Shown: positions 1 to 9,771, counted from the stretch's first letter. The stretch is DNA of 47,802 nt from Bacteroidaceae bacterium (GCA_017557005.1 JAFZFZ010000059.1:1-47802); one strand, 5' to 3'. Notes: a model not told the origin generated them from the letters alone. Numbers and translations: made by a program.

Positions 1-1
1 C

Positions 2-2689
2 AACAACCTCTTTCACTCCGAGCCCGATGGCCGCGAACCTTACACCGTAGTCATCCCTCCCCCCAACGTGACGGGCGTGCTCCACATGGGACACATGCTC
101 AATAATACGATTCAGGACATCCTCGTGCGCCGTGCCCGCATGCTCGGAAAGAACGCTTGTTGGGTGCCCGGTACTGACCACGCCTCTATCGCTACCGAAG
201 CGAAGGTGGTGAAGAAACTCGCCGAGCAGGGCATCAAGAAGAGCGACCTCACCCGTGAGGAGTTCCTCAAGCATGCTTGGGAGTGGACCGACGAGCATGG
301 TGGCATCATCCTGAAGCAGTTGCGCAAGCTGGGTGCTTCGTGCGACTGGGACCGCACAGCCTTTACCATGGACGAGAAGCGCAGCGAGAGCGTTATCAAG
401 GTATTCGTAGACCTCTACAACAAGGGACTCATCTACCGCGGACTCCGCATGGTAAACTGGGATCCCAAGGCGCAGACAGCGCTCTCAAACGAGGAGGTTA
501 TCTATAAGGAGGAGAAGAGCAAGCTCTACTATCTGAAGTATTATGTCTCTACTTTGGAGAACTCGGAGATCTCGGAGAACTCGGAGGGCTTGGTGGTGAG
601 AAAGGACGACAAGGGCTACTATGCAGTAGTGGCTACCACACGTCCTGAGACCATCATGGGTGATACCGCGATGTGTATCAACCCCAAGGATCCGAAGAAC
701 ACTTGGCTTAAGGGTCAGAAGGTGATCGTGCCTCTCGTAGGTCGCGAAATTCCCGTCATCGAGGATCGCTACGTGGATATCGAGTTCGGTACAGGTTGCT
801 TGAAGGTGACTCCCGCTCACGACACCAACGACTACATGCTCGGTAAGAAGCACAACTTGGAGACTATCGACATCTTCAACCCCGACGGCACACTCAGCCC
901 CGAGGCTGGCATGTATGTAGGCATGGACCGCGTGGAGGTGCGCAAGCTCATCGCTAAGGACCTCGAAACTGCAGGTCTTCTCGAGAAGGTAGAGGATTAT
1001 GACAATAAGGTGGGCTACTCAGAGCGTAATGCCGACACTGCCGTTGAGCCTCGTCTCTGTATGCAGTGGTTCCTCCGCATGCAGCATTTTGCTGACATCG
1101 CATTGCCTCCTGTAATGAACGACGAGTTGAAGTTCTACCCCACAAAGTATAAGACTACCTATAATAACTGGTTGGAGAACATCCAAGACTGGTGCATCAG
1201 CCGTCAGCTCTGGTGGGGTCACCGCATTCCCGCTTTCTTCCTCCCCACAGCAGAAGGCGCTGAGGAGAAGTTCGTGGTTGCTGAGACCATCGAGGAGGCT
1301 GTAGCATTGGCCCAGAAGATGGAGGGTTATGAGAATATCACCGCTGCCGAGCTTCGTCAGGACGAGGATGCTCTCGACACTTGGTTCTCATCATGGTTGT
1401 GGCCCGTATCATTGTTTGATGGTATCAACAATCCCGACAATGCTGAACTCAACTACTACTATCCCACTGCTGACCTCGTGACAGGTCCGGATATCATCTT
1501 CTTCTGGGTGGCACGTATGATCATGGCGGGTTACGAGTATAAGGGCGACATGCCTTTCAAGAATGTATACTTCACTGGTATCGTGCGCGACAAGTTGGGC
1601 CGTAAGATGTCGAAGAGTCTCGGAAACTCTCCCGACCCGCTCGATCTCATTGCTCAATATGGTGCCGACGGAGTACGTATGGGTATGATGCTCTGCGCTC
1701 CTGCTGGTAACGACATCCTCTTCGATGATGCACTCTGCGAGCAGGGCCGTAACTTCAATAATAAGATCTGGAATGCCTTCCGCCTCGTTAAGGGTTGGAA
1801 CGTAGATGCTACTATTGCTCAGCCCGAGGCTGCACGCTTGGGTTGCGAGTGGTTTGACGCTATGCTCACCAAGACAGCTCTCGAGGTCGACGACCTCATG
1901 GGCAAGTATCGCTTGAGTGAGGCCTTGATGGCTGTATACCGTCTCTTCTGGGACGAGTTCTCAAGCTGGTATCTCGAGATTGTGAAGCCCGCGTATGGTT
2001 GCGCTATCGACAAGCAGACCTACGACGCTACTCTCCACTACTTCGATGCACTGCTTCGCTTGCTCCACCCCTTCATGCCCTTCATCACCGAAGAGTTGTG
2101 GCAAGCTATCGAGGAGCGTAACGCTGGCGAGAGCATCATGACACAGAGCGTGAAGATCTTTGCTGACAAGTACGACGAGCAGCTCATCGCCGATGTAGAG
2201 ACCGCCAAGAGCATCATCAGTGGTGTGCGCACCATCCGCTTGCAGAAGAACATCGCACAGAAGGAATTGCTGACACTTGAAGTGGTGGCCCCCCTCTCAT
2301 CCCCCCTTGGGGGGAAGACCCCGACAGCAGCATCCCTCCCCCATGGGGGAGGCCAGGTGGGGGCCCCTATCATTCTCAAGATGGGTAACCTCGAGGCTAT
2401 CAACGTGGTTGAAGCTAAGAGCGACGGCACCTCTTCATTCATGGTAGGTACTACTGAGTATGCTGTGCCTCTGGGTAGCCTTATCGATGTTGAGGCTGAG
2501 GTGGCTAAACTGCAGGCTGAACTCACCTATCTCGAAGGCTTCCTCAATTCAGTAATGAAGAAGCTCTCTAACGAGCGCTTCGTAAGCAATGCCCCCGAGG
2601 CTGTAGTTGCTGCTGAACGTAAGAAGCAGGCCGATGCCGAGAGCAAGATTGCAGCTATCAAGGAAACGATTACGAAATTTACCATTTAA
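2..2689 (+). CDS. valS: valine--tRNA ligase, 5' truncated by the window edge
   Basis: Class I aminoacyl-tRNA synthetase charging tRNA-Val in the cytoplasm. The open frame continues to the left edge, so the N-terminus is missing. The first GTG (68) is not the start: upstream codons in the same frame read [10 protein letters not shown]... and lead into [13 protein letters not shown], the family's HIGH-type signature. The KMSKS loop is present as [11 protein letters not shown] near 1600-1630. The CP1 editing region ([13 protein letters not shown]) and the anticodon-binding domain follow, ending in the usual C-terminal coiled coil (EVAKLQAEL...). About 895 codons are visible, close to the family's length. 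Two stretches look foreign to the family: a run of four 9-bp units at 553-588 and a GC-rich palindromic insertion at 2287-2367, both in frame. Neither falls in a catalytic signature. The gene stops with TAA at 2687. Confidence 0.97.
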   Translation, partial: NNLFHSEPDGREPYTVVIPPPNVTGVLHMGHMLNNTIQDILVRRARMLGKNACWVPGTDHASIATEAKVVKKLAEQGIKKSDLTREEFLKHAWEWTDEHGGIILKQLRKLGASCDWDRTAFTMDEKRSESVIKVFVDLYNKGLIYRGLRMVNWDPKAQTALSNEEVIYKEEKSKLYYLKYYVSTLENSEISENSEGLVVRKDDKGYYAVVATTRPETIMGDTAMCINPKDPKNTWLKGQKVIVPLVGREIPVIEDRYVDIEFGTGCLKVTPAHDTNDYMLGKKHNLETIDIFNPDGTLSPEAGMYVGMDRVEVRKLIAKDLETAGLLEKVEDYDNKVGYSERNADTAVEPRLCMQWFLRMQHFADIALPPVMNDELKFYPTKYKTTYNNWLENIQDWCISRQLWWGHRIPAFFLPTAEGAEEKFVVAETIEEAVALAQKMEGYENITAAELRQDEDALDTWFSSWLWPVSLFDGINNPDNAELNYYYPTADLVTGPDIIFFWVARMIMAGYEYKGDMPFKNVYFTGIVRDKLGRKMSKSLGNSPDPLDLIAQYGADGVRMGMMLCAPAGNDILFDDALCEQGRNFNNKIWNAFRLVKGWNVDATIAQPEAARLGCEWFDAMLTKTALEVDDLMGKYRLSEALMAVYRLFWDEFSSWYLEIVKPAYGCAIDKQTYDATLHYFDALLRLLHPFMPFITEELWQAIEERNAGESIMTQSVKIFADKYDEQLIADVETAKSIISGVRTIRLQKNIAQKELLTLEVVAPLSSPLGGKTPTAASLPHGGGQVGAPIILKMGNLEAINVVEAKSDGTSSFMVGTTEYAVPLGSLIDVEAEVAKLQAELTYLEGFLNSVMKKLSNERFVSNAPEAVVAAERKKQADAESKIAAIKETITKFTI
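553..588 (+). repeat. four 9-bp tandem units inside valS
   Basis: The units are TTTGGAGAA, CTCGGAGAT, CTCGGAGAA and CTCGGAGGG. They encode [12 protein letters not shown], a low-complexity patch between the catalytic core and the editing domain. The period of nine keeps the frame. The DNA repeat is more regular than the function of the protein segment requires, so it looks like an in-frame expansion. Confidence 0.75.
2287..2367 (+). repeat. palindromic GC-rich element inserted in frame in valS
   Basis: About 81 bp (27 codons) consist of nested palindromes: CCCCCC-tt-GGGGGG at 2301-2314, CCTCCCCC-at-GGGGGAGG at 2335-2352, and outer arms GGCCCCC (2287-2293) against GGGGGCC (2359-2365). The encoded segment ([21 protein letters not shown]...) is Pro/Gly/Ser-rich and sits between the expected strands LLTLEVV and [14 protein letters not shown]. 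Similar C/G-rich palindromes lie between genes at 43371-43396 and 44854-45016. Confidence 0.75.
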
Positions 2690-2698
2690 CTAATTACA

Positions 2699-2814
2699 AT
2701 TTACAATTGATTTGACAATTTGACTATTTGGCCAATGACAATGCCGCGATATTGAAATAGCAAATTACATATTCGCCCACTAAATAGTAAATAGTAAATT
2801 GTCAAATTGTAAAT
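2699..2814. repeat. imperfect inverted repeat between valS and the next gene
   Basis: A left arm (2699-2721) and a right arm (2796-2814) are reverse complements apart from four extra bases (GATT) in the left arm. They fill almost the whole 132-bp gap. This AATTGTCAAATTGTAAA type of low-complexity sequence recurs in other gaps of the window (4621-4645, 44829-44850, 47677-47698). No function can be assigned from sequence. Confidence 0.5.
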
Positions 2815-2821
2815 CAAAAAG

Positions 2822-3700
2822 ATGAACAAGAAAACCCTAATCCCTATAATTGCCGTAGCCGTGCTCCTCATCGGAGCACTGGCATTCCTCGGCGTCCGTC
2901 TCAGCAAGGCCAATAAGGCCAATGAGGAGATGGTGCAGCTCTTTGAGTTGGAGAAGGAGGAGATGGAAAGCGAGTATAGCACCTTCGCTACACAGTACGA
3001 CGAGATGCAGATACTCATCAGCAACGACTCGCTTGTAGCTCAGCTTGAGCGCGAGAAGCTGCGCACTCAGCAGTTGCTGGAGGAGTTGCGTGCCACTAAA
3101 GCAAGCAATGCTGCGGAGATTGCCCGATTGAAGAAGGAACTGAAGACCGTGCGTGCAGTGATGCGTAGCTATGTGATGCAGATCGATTCGCTCAATCAGG
3201 CCAACGCCAAGCTGACCAAGGAGAATAAGCGCGTGCGCACCCAGTATGCTGAGGCTACCAAGCGCGTAGAGACTCTGCAGGAAGAGGCCAAGAACCTAAG
3301 CGATAAGGTGACCCTCGCAGCACAACTCGATGCTACCAACATCCGCATCGAACCCCGCAACAAGCGTGGCAAGGAGACCAATAGCGTGAAGAGCGTTATC
3401 AAGTTTGTCATCGACTTCACCATCGTGAAGAATATCACTGCTGCTACGGGTGAACGTACCATCTATGTGCGCATAGCCAAGCCCGATGGTTCGGTGCTCA
3501 CCAAGGATGCATCGCGTACCTTTAAGTATGAGAACACCAAATTGGAGTATAGCATCAAGAAACTCATCGAATACACAGGTGAGGAGCAGGCTGTTACCGT
3601 ATACTGGGATGTGGAAGAGTTCCTTAACCCCGGTCAGTATACCGTATACCTCTTCTCTGATGGTGTAATGATAGGTGAACGTAGTTTTACAATGGAATAA
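2822..3700 (+). CDS. membrane-anchored coiled-coil protein of unknown function
   Basis: 292 residues. A short basic N-terminus is followed by one hydrophobic helix (about residues 7-25, TLIPIIAVAVLLIGALAFLG), which should anchor the protein in the inner membrane with the rest outside the cytoplasm. Residues about 28-170 are Glu/Lys/Ala-rich heptads (EKEEMESEYSTF, EELRATKASNAAEIARLKKE, QANAKLTKENKRV) typical of a long coiled coil. The last 110 residues change character to beta-rich sequence (YVRIAKPDGSVL, EQAVTVYWDVEEFLNPGQYTVYLFSDG), suggesting a small globular C-terminal domain. It starts 132 bp after valS and ends at a strong bidirectional terminator. I do not recognise a named family; homologues without assigned function are expected in Bacteroidales. 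Confidence 0.85.
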   Translation: MNKKTLIPIIAVAVLLIGALAFLGVRLSKANKANEEMVQLFELEKEEMESEYSTFATQYDEMQILISNDSLVAQLEREKLRTQQLLEELRATKASNAAEIARLKKELKTVRAVMRSYVMQIDSLNQANAKLTKENKRVRTQYAEATKRVETLQEEAKNLSDKVTLAAQLDATNIRIEPRNKRGKETNSVKSVIKFVIDFTIVKNITAATGERTIYVRIAKPDGSVLTKDASRTFKYENTKLEYSIKKLIEYTGEEQAVTVYWDVEEFLNPGQYTVYLFSDGVMIGERSFTME

Positions 3701-3722
3701 GCCGTTGTAAAAACGGACAAAT

Positions 3723-3760
3723 AAAAGAAAAGGCATACCTTCGGGTATGCCTTTCTTTTT
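3723..3760. terminator. bidirectional terminator between convergent genes
   Basis: An 11-bp perfect stem, AAAGGCATACC (3729-3739) and GGTATGCCTTT (3744-3754), closes a UUCG tetraloop. It is flanked by an A-rich run on the left and CTTTTT on the right, so it can serve both the coiled-coil gene (+) and panB (-). Confidence 0.9.
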
Positions 3761-3783
3761 GGTTCTGTGTACTATGATGTTGC

Positions 3784-4602
3784 TTAGTACTGCTCCGTTT
3801 CGTTGGGGAAGTCGCCACTCTTGACATCCTCTACGTAGTGGCCTACGGCTTCGGTGACAATGGTGAAGAGGTCGGCATAGCGGCGCAGGAAGCGGGGGCT
3901 GAAGTCGTTGGTCATGCCCAACATGTCGCTTACTACGAGTACCTGTCCGTCGACACCGCCTCCAGCACCGATTCCGATGACGGGGATGGTGAGCTCTGAG
4001 GCTACGCGTGTGGCCAGTTCGGCTGGTATCTTCTCCAATACGATGGCAAAGCAACCGGCCTCCTCGAGGAGGTGTGCGTCGCGGATGAGCTTCTCGGCTT
4101 CATCTTCGCCCTTGGCACGTACGGCATAGGTGCCAAACTTGTTGATCGACTGGGGCATCAGTCCGAGGTGTCCCATGACGGGGATACCGGCAGCAAGGAT
4201 GCGCTTCACCGAGGGGAGGATCTCTTCACCGCCCTCGAGTTTGAGTGAGTCGGCGTGAGTGATCTTCATAATCTGTATGGCGTTGTTTACGGCATCGATG
4301 TCGCTGGCCTGGTAGGTACCGAAGGGCATGTCTACTACGACGAGTGCGCGTTTTACGGCCTTCACCACCGACTTGCCGTGATAGATCATCTGATCCAGTG
4401 TGATGGGGAGTGTGGTCATGTTACCGGCCATTACGTTTGAGGCCGAGTCGCCTACGAGGATTACGTCGATGCCTGCGCGATCGACGAGCGAAGCCATCGT
4501 AAAATCGTATGAGGTGAGCATGCTGATCTTTTCGCCTCGTTGTTTCATCTCTGCCAGTCGGTGTGTGGTCACCTTGCGGCGGTCGTCACTGATGTATGCC
4601 AT
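3784..4602 (-). CDS. panB: 3-methyl-2-oxobutanoate hydroxymethyltransferase
   Basis: Ketopantoate hydroxymethyltransferase, the first committed step of pantothenate (coenzyme A) synthesis: it transfers a hydroxymethyl group from methylene-tetrahydrofolate to 2-oxoisovalerate. The 272 residues match the family's usual length. Signatures seen are [30 protein letters not shown] (metal-binding Asp), [18 protein letters not shown] (substrate Lys and Glu), [24 protein letters not shown] (catalytic Glu) and [17 protein letters not shown]. It is a single-gene unit with its own promoter (4711-4741) and converges on the coiled-coil gene. Another CoA-pathway gene, coaX, lies 12 kb away in this window but is not linked. 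Confidence 0.97.
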   Translation of the reverse strand: MAYISDDRRKVTTHRLAEMKQRGEKISMLTSYDFTMASLVDRAGIDVILVGDSASNVMAGNMTTLPITLDQMIYHGKSVVKAVKRALVVVDMPFGTYQASDIDAVNNAIQIMKITHADSLKLEGGEEILPSVKRILAAGIPVMGHLGLMPQSINKFGTYAVRAKGEDEAEKLIRDAHLLEEAGCFAIVLEKIPAELATRVASELTIPVIGIGAGGGVDGQVLVVSDMLGMTNDFSPRFLRRYADLFTIVTEAVGHYVEDVKSGDFPNETEQY

Positions 4603-4710
4603 AGGGGATTTTTTTAAGAATTAACAATTGACAATTCGTGATTGACAACTTAAAAATAACAGTTAAAAAATTAAACAGACTGATGTCTTAGTGTGGTTTG
4701 TTTGTGGGTA

Positions 4711-4741
4711 CAAAATTAACACTTATTTGTATAACGGCAAT
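4711..4741 (-). promoter_or_regulatory. Bacteroidota-type promoter for panB
   Basis: Read on the minus strand: a -33-like ATTG (4738-4741), a 19-bp spacer, and a -7 box TAATTTTG (4711-4718) matching TAnnTTTG exactly. It lies about 110 bp upstream of the panB start. Confidence 0.6.
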
Positions 4742-4745
4742 GATA

Positions 4746-4772
4746 AAGGGGGAAGATTTTGTCTTCCCCCTT
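4746..4772 (-). terminator. hairpin terminator of the MFS transporter gene
   Basis: An 11-bp perfect stem, AAGGGGGAAGA (4746-4756) and TCTTCCCCCTT (4762-4772), with a 5-nt loop. It lies 30 bp beyond the stop codon of the minus-strand transporter. Confidence 0.8.
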
Positions 4773-4801
4773 CTTGTTATGTCGCTCTATAGCGTATGTA
4801 C

Positions 4802-6244
4802 TTAGAGTTCGATCTTCTTGTATCGCGGTACGAGCACCTTCATGATGGTCCAACCGATGAGGTAGGCCACGCCGCAGAAGGTAAACATTACCATGTAACC
4901 TGCCTCCTTGCCTGTGTAGCCAAAGAGCTCAAGGCCTGTCTGTGCACTGTAGTCGAAGAGTGCACCGGCGCTCTTCTGGATGATGAACGAACCGATACCT
5001 CCAGCCATACCACCGATACCGGTGATGGTAGCAATCATGGTCTTGGGGAACATGTCACCGATGGTAGAGAAGAGGTTAGCGCTCCATGACTGGTGAGCAG
5101 CGCCTGCGATACCGATGAGCACTACGGGATACCACATCGACACGTGTGCCAAAGGCTGTGCAGCGAGTGCTACCAAGGGGAAGAATGCGAAGATAAGCAT
5201 TGAGAGCATGCGGCCTGCATAGGGATCCATCTTCTTCTTGTCGATGAAGAGTGTGGGCAAGTAGCCACCGAAGATAGAGATCATTACAATGAGGTAGAGG
5301 AAACCGAGAGCCCACTGGAACTGAGGATCGGTAGAAGAAAGGCCGTAAGTGGTCTTCAGGTATGAGGGCATCCAGAAGAGGAAGAACCACCACACACCGT
5401 CGGTCATGAACTTACCTACGATGAACGACCAGGTCTGACGATACTTGAAGCAACCAGCGAGTGAAACCTTCTTGGCGGGCTCTTCCTCTGCTACGGGTGC
5501 TTCGGGTGTAGCTGCGTCGTCAGAAAGGATATAGGCCAACTCAGCTTTGTTTACAGCAGGATTCTGCTCGGGACGCTTGTAGATGAATTGCCAGAAGCCC
5601 ATCCATACGAAACCGAGTCCACCAATGATGATGAACGAAGCCTCCCAGCCCCACTTAGCTGCCAAGGGGGGAATGCAGAATGGAGCGATGAGGGCACCGA
5701 TGGTGCTACCTGCATTGAAGATTGAGGTAGCGAAAGCACGGTCACGCTTTGGGAAGTATTCGGCTACGGCCTTGTTTGCTGCGGGGAAGTTACCTGCCTC
5801 ACCAAGAGCCAGCACACAACGTGCGATGATGAAGAGGTACGAACTGATGAGTGCGATGCGAGCCACTACTTCAGCATCGGTAACCAAACGCATAGCCTCG
5901 GCATTGGGAAGGCCTACCGCGCCTTGAGTGATGATGCCGCAGAGTGCGTGGATACATGCACCGAACGACCATACGCCGATGGCCCACATGAATCCCTTCT
6001 TGGTGCCCATCCAGTCTACAAACTTACCAGCCACGAGCATGGCGATAGCGTAGAAGAGCGAGAAGATACCGGTAATGTTACCGTAGTCAGAGTCGGTCCA
6101 GTGGAACTCGGGGCGGATAAAGTCCTCAAAGGTCAATGACAATACCTGACGGTCGAGGTAGTTGATGGTTGTTGCAAAGAACAACATAGCACAGATGGTC
6201 CAACGGAAGTTAGTCATCTTGGCTTTTCCTGTTTGATAACTCAT
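4802..6244 (-). CDS. MFS transporter, hexuronate (ExuT)-like
   Basis: 480-residue major facilitator with about 12 hydrophobic segments. The N-terminal pattern RWTICAMLFFATTINYLDRQVLSL is typical of the anion:cation symporter branch that includes the hexuronate transporters ExuT/UxuT (the quoted run is split by family as RWTICAMLFF and ATTINYLDRQ). MFS motif A is seen as GKFVDWMGTKKGFMWA after TM2, and GEAGNFPAANKAVAEYFPKRDRA after TM4 is also typical of that branch. A central loop rich in Glu/Ala (about residues 240-265) separates the two halves. Substrate is inferred: a sugar acid with a proton or sodium. No uronate catabolic genes are adjacent, so the substrate cannot be confirmed from context. 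It has its own promoter and terminator. Confidence 0.85.
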   Translation of the reverse strand: MSYQTGKAKMTNFRWTICAMLFFATTINYLDRQVLSLTFEDFIRPEFHWTDSDYGNITGIFSLFYAIAMLVAGKFVDWMGTKKGFMWAIGVWSFGACIHALCGIITQGAVGLPNAEAMRLVTDAEVVARIALISSYLFIIARCVLALGEAGNFPAANKAVAEYFPKRDRAFATSIFNAGSTIGALIAPFCIPPLAAKWGWEASFIIIGGLGFVWMGFWQFIYKRPEQNPAVNKAELAYILSDDAATPEAPVAEEEPAKKVSLAGCFKYRQTWSFIVGKFMTDGVWWFFLFWMPSYLKTTYGLSSTDPQFQWALGFLYLIVMISIFGGYLPTLFIDKKKMDPYAGRMLSMLIFAFFPLVALAAQPLAHVSMWYPVVLIGIAGAAHQSWSANLFSTIGDMFPKTMIATITGIGGMAGGIGSFIIQKSAGALFDYSAQTGLELFGYTGKEAGYMVMFTFCGVAYLIGWTIMKVLVPRYKKIEL

Positions 6245-6291
6245 GTTTGTGTTGTTTTATTGGTTATTGAATGTTTTTCAGATTCTTTGTG

Positions 6292-6323
6292 CAAATGTAA
6301 TGCTTTTTTTTCAATTCGTCAAA
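6292..6323 (-). promoter_or_regulatory. promoter for the MFS transporter
   Basis: Minus strand: TTTG (6320-6323), 20-bp spacer, TACATTTG (6292-6299). Both boxes match the Bacteroidota consensus exactly. The -7 box is about 48 bp upstream of the start codon and also lies just past the stop of murF-alr. Confidence 0.8.
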
Positions 6324-6325
6324 TG

Positions 6326-8803
6326 TCAGCTCTCCACCATGTAAATCCTGCGTACGCGGGTGGAAATACCTGTGAGCACTTCGTAGGGAATCGTGTCGAG
6401 CCATTGGGCCAGTTGGGTCACGGGCAGGTTCGGACCGAATATCTCTACGCTGTCGCCTTCATGGCAGGGAATATCGGTGACATCAATCATACACACATCC
6501 ATGCAGATGTTGCCCACATAGGGCGCAGGGCGTCCATTTACGATGCAGTATCCTCGTCCGTTACCCAATCGGCGGTTCAGTCCGTCGGCATATCCTATGG
6601 GCAGCGATGCGATGCGCGAGGGGCGTGTCAGTTGTCCGCGTCGGCTATAGCCTACGGTTTCGCTCTCGGGCACCTCGTGTATTTGCAATATGGTGCTCTT
6701 GAGTGTGCTGATAGGGTGTAGCAGACGGTCGCCCACGGGACTGATGCCATAGAGTCCGAGGCCCAAGCGCACCATGTCGTGATGATACTCAGGGAATCGC
6801 TCGATGCCGGCAGAGTTGCACAGGTGACGCAATATCTTGTGGGGGAAGGCAGCCTGCAGCGTGTCGGCAGCTTGTTGGAAGCGGGCAGCCTGCAGGTGGG
6901 TAAAGGTGTCGAAGTCGGTGCTGTCGCTACCGGCCAGATGTGAGAATACCGAGCGAGGTATCACGGCTGTCTGCTGTGCCAGACGCTCGATGAGGCGTGG
7001 CATGTCTTCGGGTGCAAATCCCAGGCGGCTCATGCCCGTGTCTATTTTGATGTGTATGGGGTAGTATGAGTAGCCCTCGTGCTGGCAGGCATGTATCATG
7101 GCGTCGAGCAGGGCAAAGCTGTATATTTCGGGCTCAAGGTGATTGTCGAAGAGGGTCTTGAAGGCCGTCATCTCGGGGTTCATCACCAATATGTTGGCTG
7201 TGATGCCTGCCTTGCGCAGCTGTTCGCCTTCGTCGGCCACGGCCACGGCGAGGTAGTCTACGCGGTGGTCTTGCAGGGTCTTGGCAATCTCGTAGAATCC
7301 CGCTCCGTAGGCAAACGCCTTTACCATGCATACGGTCTTTATCGTAGGCTGCATCAGGCTGCGGTAGTAGTTGAGGTTCGATACCATGTCGTCGAGGTTG
7401 ATCTCGAGCGTGGTCTCGTGTACCTTCAGTGTAAGCCAGTCGGCAATGCGGTCAAAGCCGAAACTTCTCGACCCCTTCACCAATACCAAAGATCGGCGCA
7501 AAGCTTGCAGCTCAGATGATTGTAGAAACTCCTCCGTGGTGTTGTAGAACGAACTCTCCAGATGGGCAAATCTCGCAGCCGAAGCACTTATCTCTGCACC
7601 TATACCAATGATGCGGTCTATGCCACGGCTTTCTACCAATGTGGCTACGCGGCTGTAGAGCGAGCGACTGCTCTTGCCTGTTTGCTGCAGGTCGGATAGT
7701 ATGAGTACGCGCTGGCGACCCTCCCGCTCGGGGCGGCGTGCCATGAAGTCAAGTGCAATGTCGAGTGATGCCAGGTCCGAGTTATACGAATCGTTGATGA
7801 GTGTGCAGCCGTTCTTGCCCTCCTTCACTTCGAGGCGCATGGCTACGGGCTCCAACAGTGACATGCGTTGGGCAATCGTCTCTATAGGCATCATCAAGTA
7901 TAGGCATACCGCAAGGCAGTGTATCGAGTTCTCCACAGAGGCCTCGTCGGTGAAGGGGATCGTGTATGTACCAGGTAGCCCCAGGTAGTTGTAGGTGATG
8001 GTGGTACTGCTCTCTTCCTTGGTTACCGAGGCTATGTAGAGCGGCTTGTCGGTATCGTGTTTCGACCATGCTATCTCGCGTGCAGTCTGTAGTGAGCACT
8101 CCACGGCCTGTGCTATGAGCGTATCGTCGCCATTGTATATGATGATTTCGCTATCGCGGAAGAGCTCGAGCTTCTCCATGCACTTGCGCTCCTCGGAGGT
8201 GAAGTTCTCCTGATGTGCGCCGCCTATGTTGGTGAGCACACCTATCGTGGGATTTACGATGTGTCGCAGGCGCTTCATCTCTCCCATGCGCGATATGCCA
8301 GCCTCGATGATGGCTATATCTGTATTCTCTTCCATGAACCATACAGAGAGCGGTACGCCTACCTGTGAGTTGTAGCTACGGGGCGAGCGGGCGATGCGCT
8401 TGTCGGGGGCCAGCAGCTGTGCCAGCCACTCCTTCACTACCGTCTTACCATTGCTGCCGGTGATGCCCACCACGGGTATCTTGTATTGTGCGCGGTGCTC
8501 TTGTGCCAGTTGCTGTAGGGCAGCCAGCGTGTCGTCTACGAGGAGGAAGGCCGCCTGCGGCATGCGCTCCAGCTCGTCGGCTGTGGGGCGTGTCGATACC
8601 ACAAACTGGCGTACGCCACGTCCATAGAGGTCGGCGATGTAGCGGTGTCCGTCGCCTCGTTTTGTGACGAGGGCAAAGAAGAGTGTCTCCTCGGGCATGC
8701 TCAGCGAGCGGCTGTCGGTAAGCAGCCATTTCACCGTGCCCGTGTGCGAACCTATGAGCTCGGCACCTATGAGCGTAGCTATGGTTTCAGTAGTGTATGG
8801 CAT
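6326..8803 (-). CDS. murF-alr: bifunctional UDP-MurNAc-tripeptide:D-Ala-D-Ala ligase / alanine racemase
   Basis: One 825-residue polypeptide carries two peptidoglycan-precursor enzymes. Residues 1 to about 458 are MurF: ATP-binding VVGITGSNGKTVVKEW (111-126), IAIIEAGISRMGEM, LTNIGGAHQENF and the C-terminal DSYNSDLASL. Residues about 463-825 are alanine racemase: LEINLDDMVSNLNYY, the PLP lysine K495 in VCMVKAFAYGAG, the GYSRRG tyrosine, LPIGYADGLNR, YVGNICMDVCMIDVT and GISTRVRRIY. Racemase makes D-Ala, which Ddl joins and MurF attaches, so the fusion couples consecutive pathway steps; it is known from Bacteroidota. The start at 8803 is chosen because MPYTTETIATLIG begins the MurF fold; a longer reading frame upstream is only the GSCFA gene in another frame. 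It overlaps the upstream GSCFA gene by 25 bp, so translation is probably coupled. Confidence 0.95.
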   Translation of the reverse strand: MPYTTETIATLIGAELIGSHTGTVKWLLTDSRSLSMPEETLFFALVTKRGDGHRYIADLYGRGVRQFVVSTRPTADELERMPQAAFLLVDDTLAALQQLAQEHRAQYKIPVVGITGSNGKTVVKEWLAQLLAPDKRIARSPRSYNSQVGVPLSVWFMEENTDIAIIEAGISRMGEMKRLRHIVNPTIGVLTNIGGAHQENFTSEERKCMEKLELFRDSEIIIYNGDDTLIAQAVECSLQTAREIAWSKHDTDKPLYIASVTKEESSTTITYNYLGLPGTYTIPFTDEASVENSIHCLAVCLYLMMPIETIAQRMSLLEPVAMRLEVKEGKNGCTLINDSYNSDLASLDIALDFMARRPEREGRQRVLILSDLQQTGKSSRSLYSRVATLVESRGIDRIIGIGAEISASAARFAHLESSFYNTTEEFLQSSELQALRRSLVLVKGSRSFGFDRIADWLTLKVHETTLEINLDDMVSNLNYYRSLMQPTIKTVCMVKAFAYGAGFYEIAKTLQDHRVDYLAVAVADEGEQLRKAGITANILVMNPEMTAFKTLFDNHLEPEIYSFALLDAMIHACQHEGYSYYPIHIKIDTGMSRLGFAPEDMPRLIERLAQQTAVIPRSVFSHLAGSDSTDFDTFTHLQAARFQQAADTLQAAFPHKILRHLCNSAGIERFPEYHHDMVRLGLGLYGISPVGDRLLHPISTLKSTILQIHEVPESETVGYSRRGQLTRPSRIASLPIGYADGLNRRLGNGRGYCIVNGRPAPYVGNICMDVCMIDVTDIPCHEGDSVEIFGPNLPVTQLAQWLDTIPYEVLTGISTRVRRIYMVES

Positions 8804-9771
8804 GTGTCTATTTCGTTTTGGACCTCCAGGTAAGGGTATTTCTCCTTGAGCTCCATTATTCTTAACATATTCTGACGTACAAACTCTTTGTACTCCTCCC
8901 CCTCGGGATGGAACGGACGGTGGGCGAGGGCGCGTGCCACCTTTGTCCATTGTGTCATGAAGTCCTGTGCTTCGCGGTGTGTCATGTGCTCCACGAATCG
9001 CTCCCACACATACTCTACCGCCTGGGGTGAGGGGTGTGCCATATCATCGGCATAGAAGCGATAGTCGCGCAACTCATCCATCACAATCTCGTAGGCAGGA
9101 AAGTAGTGTACCCGGTCGGGGAAGCGGCGGCATAGCTCATCCACAGCCAGCAGCAGGGTGGCCTTGCTCAACTGGTTGCCATGCAGTGTGTCCTTCAGGT
9201 GGCGAACCGGGCTCACGGTGATGATCATACGTAGCGAGGGGTTCACCTCCCATAGCTGGGCGAGCATGGCGGCCATAGCCTCCACGGTCTCCTCTACGGT
9301 CAGTCGTTGGCGTGTGAAAGTGCGTTCGGGTACCTTGTGGCAGTTGCCCACCACCTGGTTGGTCTCTTTCTGACGATAAACCCATGCCGTGCCCAAAGTG
9401 ACGATCAGCATGTCGGCCTGTGCCAGCATCTGGCTTCCTATGGCGAGGCTCCCATTGATCAGTTGCAGGGCTGTCTCCTTGTCGGGGTGCGCATAGCGGC
9501 TATGATGCATCCATGTGCTCCATCCGCCGTGGGGGTACAGCGTGAGCTCCTCCTCGGTGTAGGGGCGTGCGCTGATGAGTCGGCCCATTGCCTCGGCTAT
9601 CGAGAGCGGATTATACAGTACGCCAAAGGGGTTCACCACCGTGCGCCACTTCATCTCACTGAGCCGTGCCCCGATGTGTTCGGCAAAGCACGATCCCATC
9701 ACCACCACTCGGTCGCTATGCCTGAGCGCTGGATGCAAGGGGCTGATATGGGTCGGGGTGAGGAGTTGCAT
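8779..9771 (-). CDS. GSCFA-domain protein
   Basis: 330 residues with the name-giving signature VVVMGSCFAEHIGARL near the N-terminus and FGVLYNPLSIAEAM after it, followed by LIVTLGTAWVYR, VGNCHKVP and ITVSPVRHLKDTLHGN, then HYFPAYEIVMDELRDYRFYADD. The family resembles SGNH hydrolases; its substrate is unknown to me. The start at 9771 is preferred over an in-frame codon at 9828 because a consensus promoter occupies 9798-9829, so the longer form would begin upstream of its own transcript. It is the first gene of a two-gene operon with murF-alr (25-bp overlap), which hints at an envelope role, but that is inference. Confidence 0.88.
   Translation of the reverse strand: MQLLTPTHISPLHPALRHSDRVVVMGSCFAEHIGARLSEMKWRTVVNPFGVLYNPLSIAEAMGRLISARPYTEEELTLYPHGGWSTWMHHSRYAHPDKETALQLINGSLAIGSQMLAQADMLIVTLGTAWVYRQKETNQVVGNCHKVPERTFTRQRLTVEETVEAMAAMLAQLWEVNPSLRMIITVSPVRHLKDTLHGNQLSKATLLLAVDELCRRFPDRVHYFPAYEIVMDELRDYRFYADDMAHPSPQAVEYVWERFVEHMTHREAQDFMTQWTKVARALAHRPFHPEGEEYKEFVRQNMLRIMELKEKYPYLEVQNEIDTCHTLLKP

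Noticed and set aside
8804..9007. N-terminal extension of murF-alr by 68 codons
   Set aside because: The extension is the GSCFA gene read in another frame; the MurF fold starts at the ATG at 8803.
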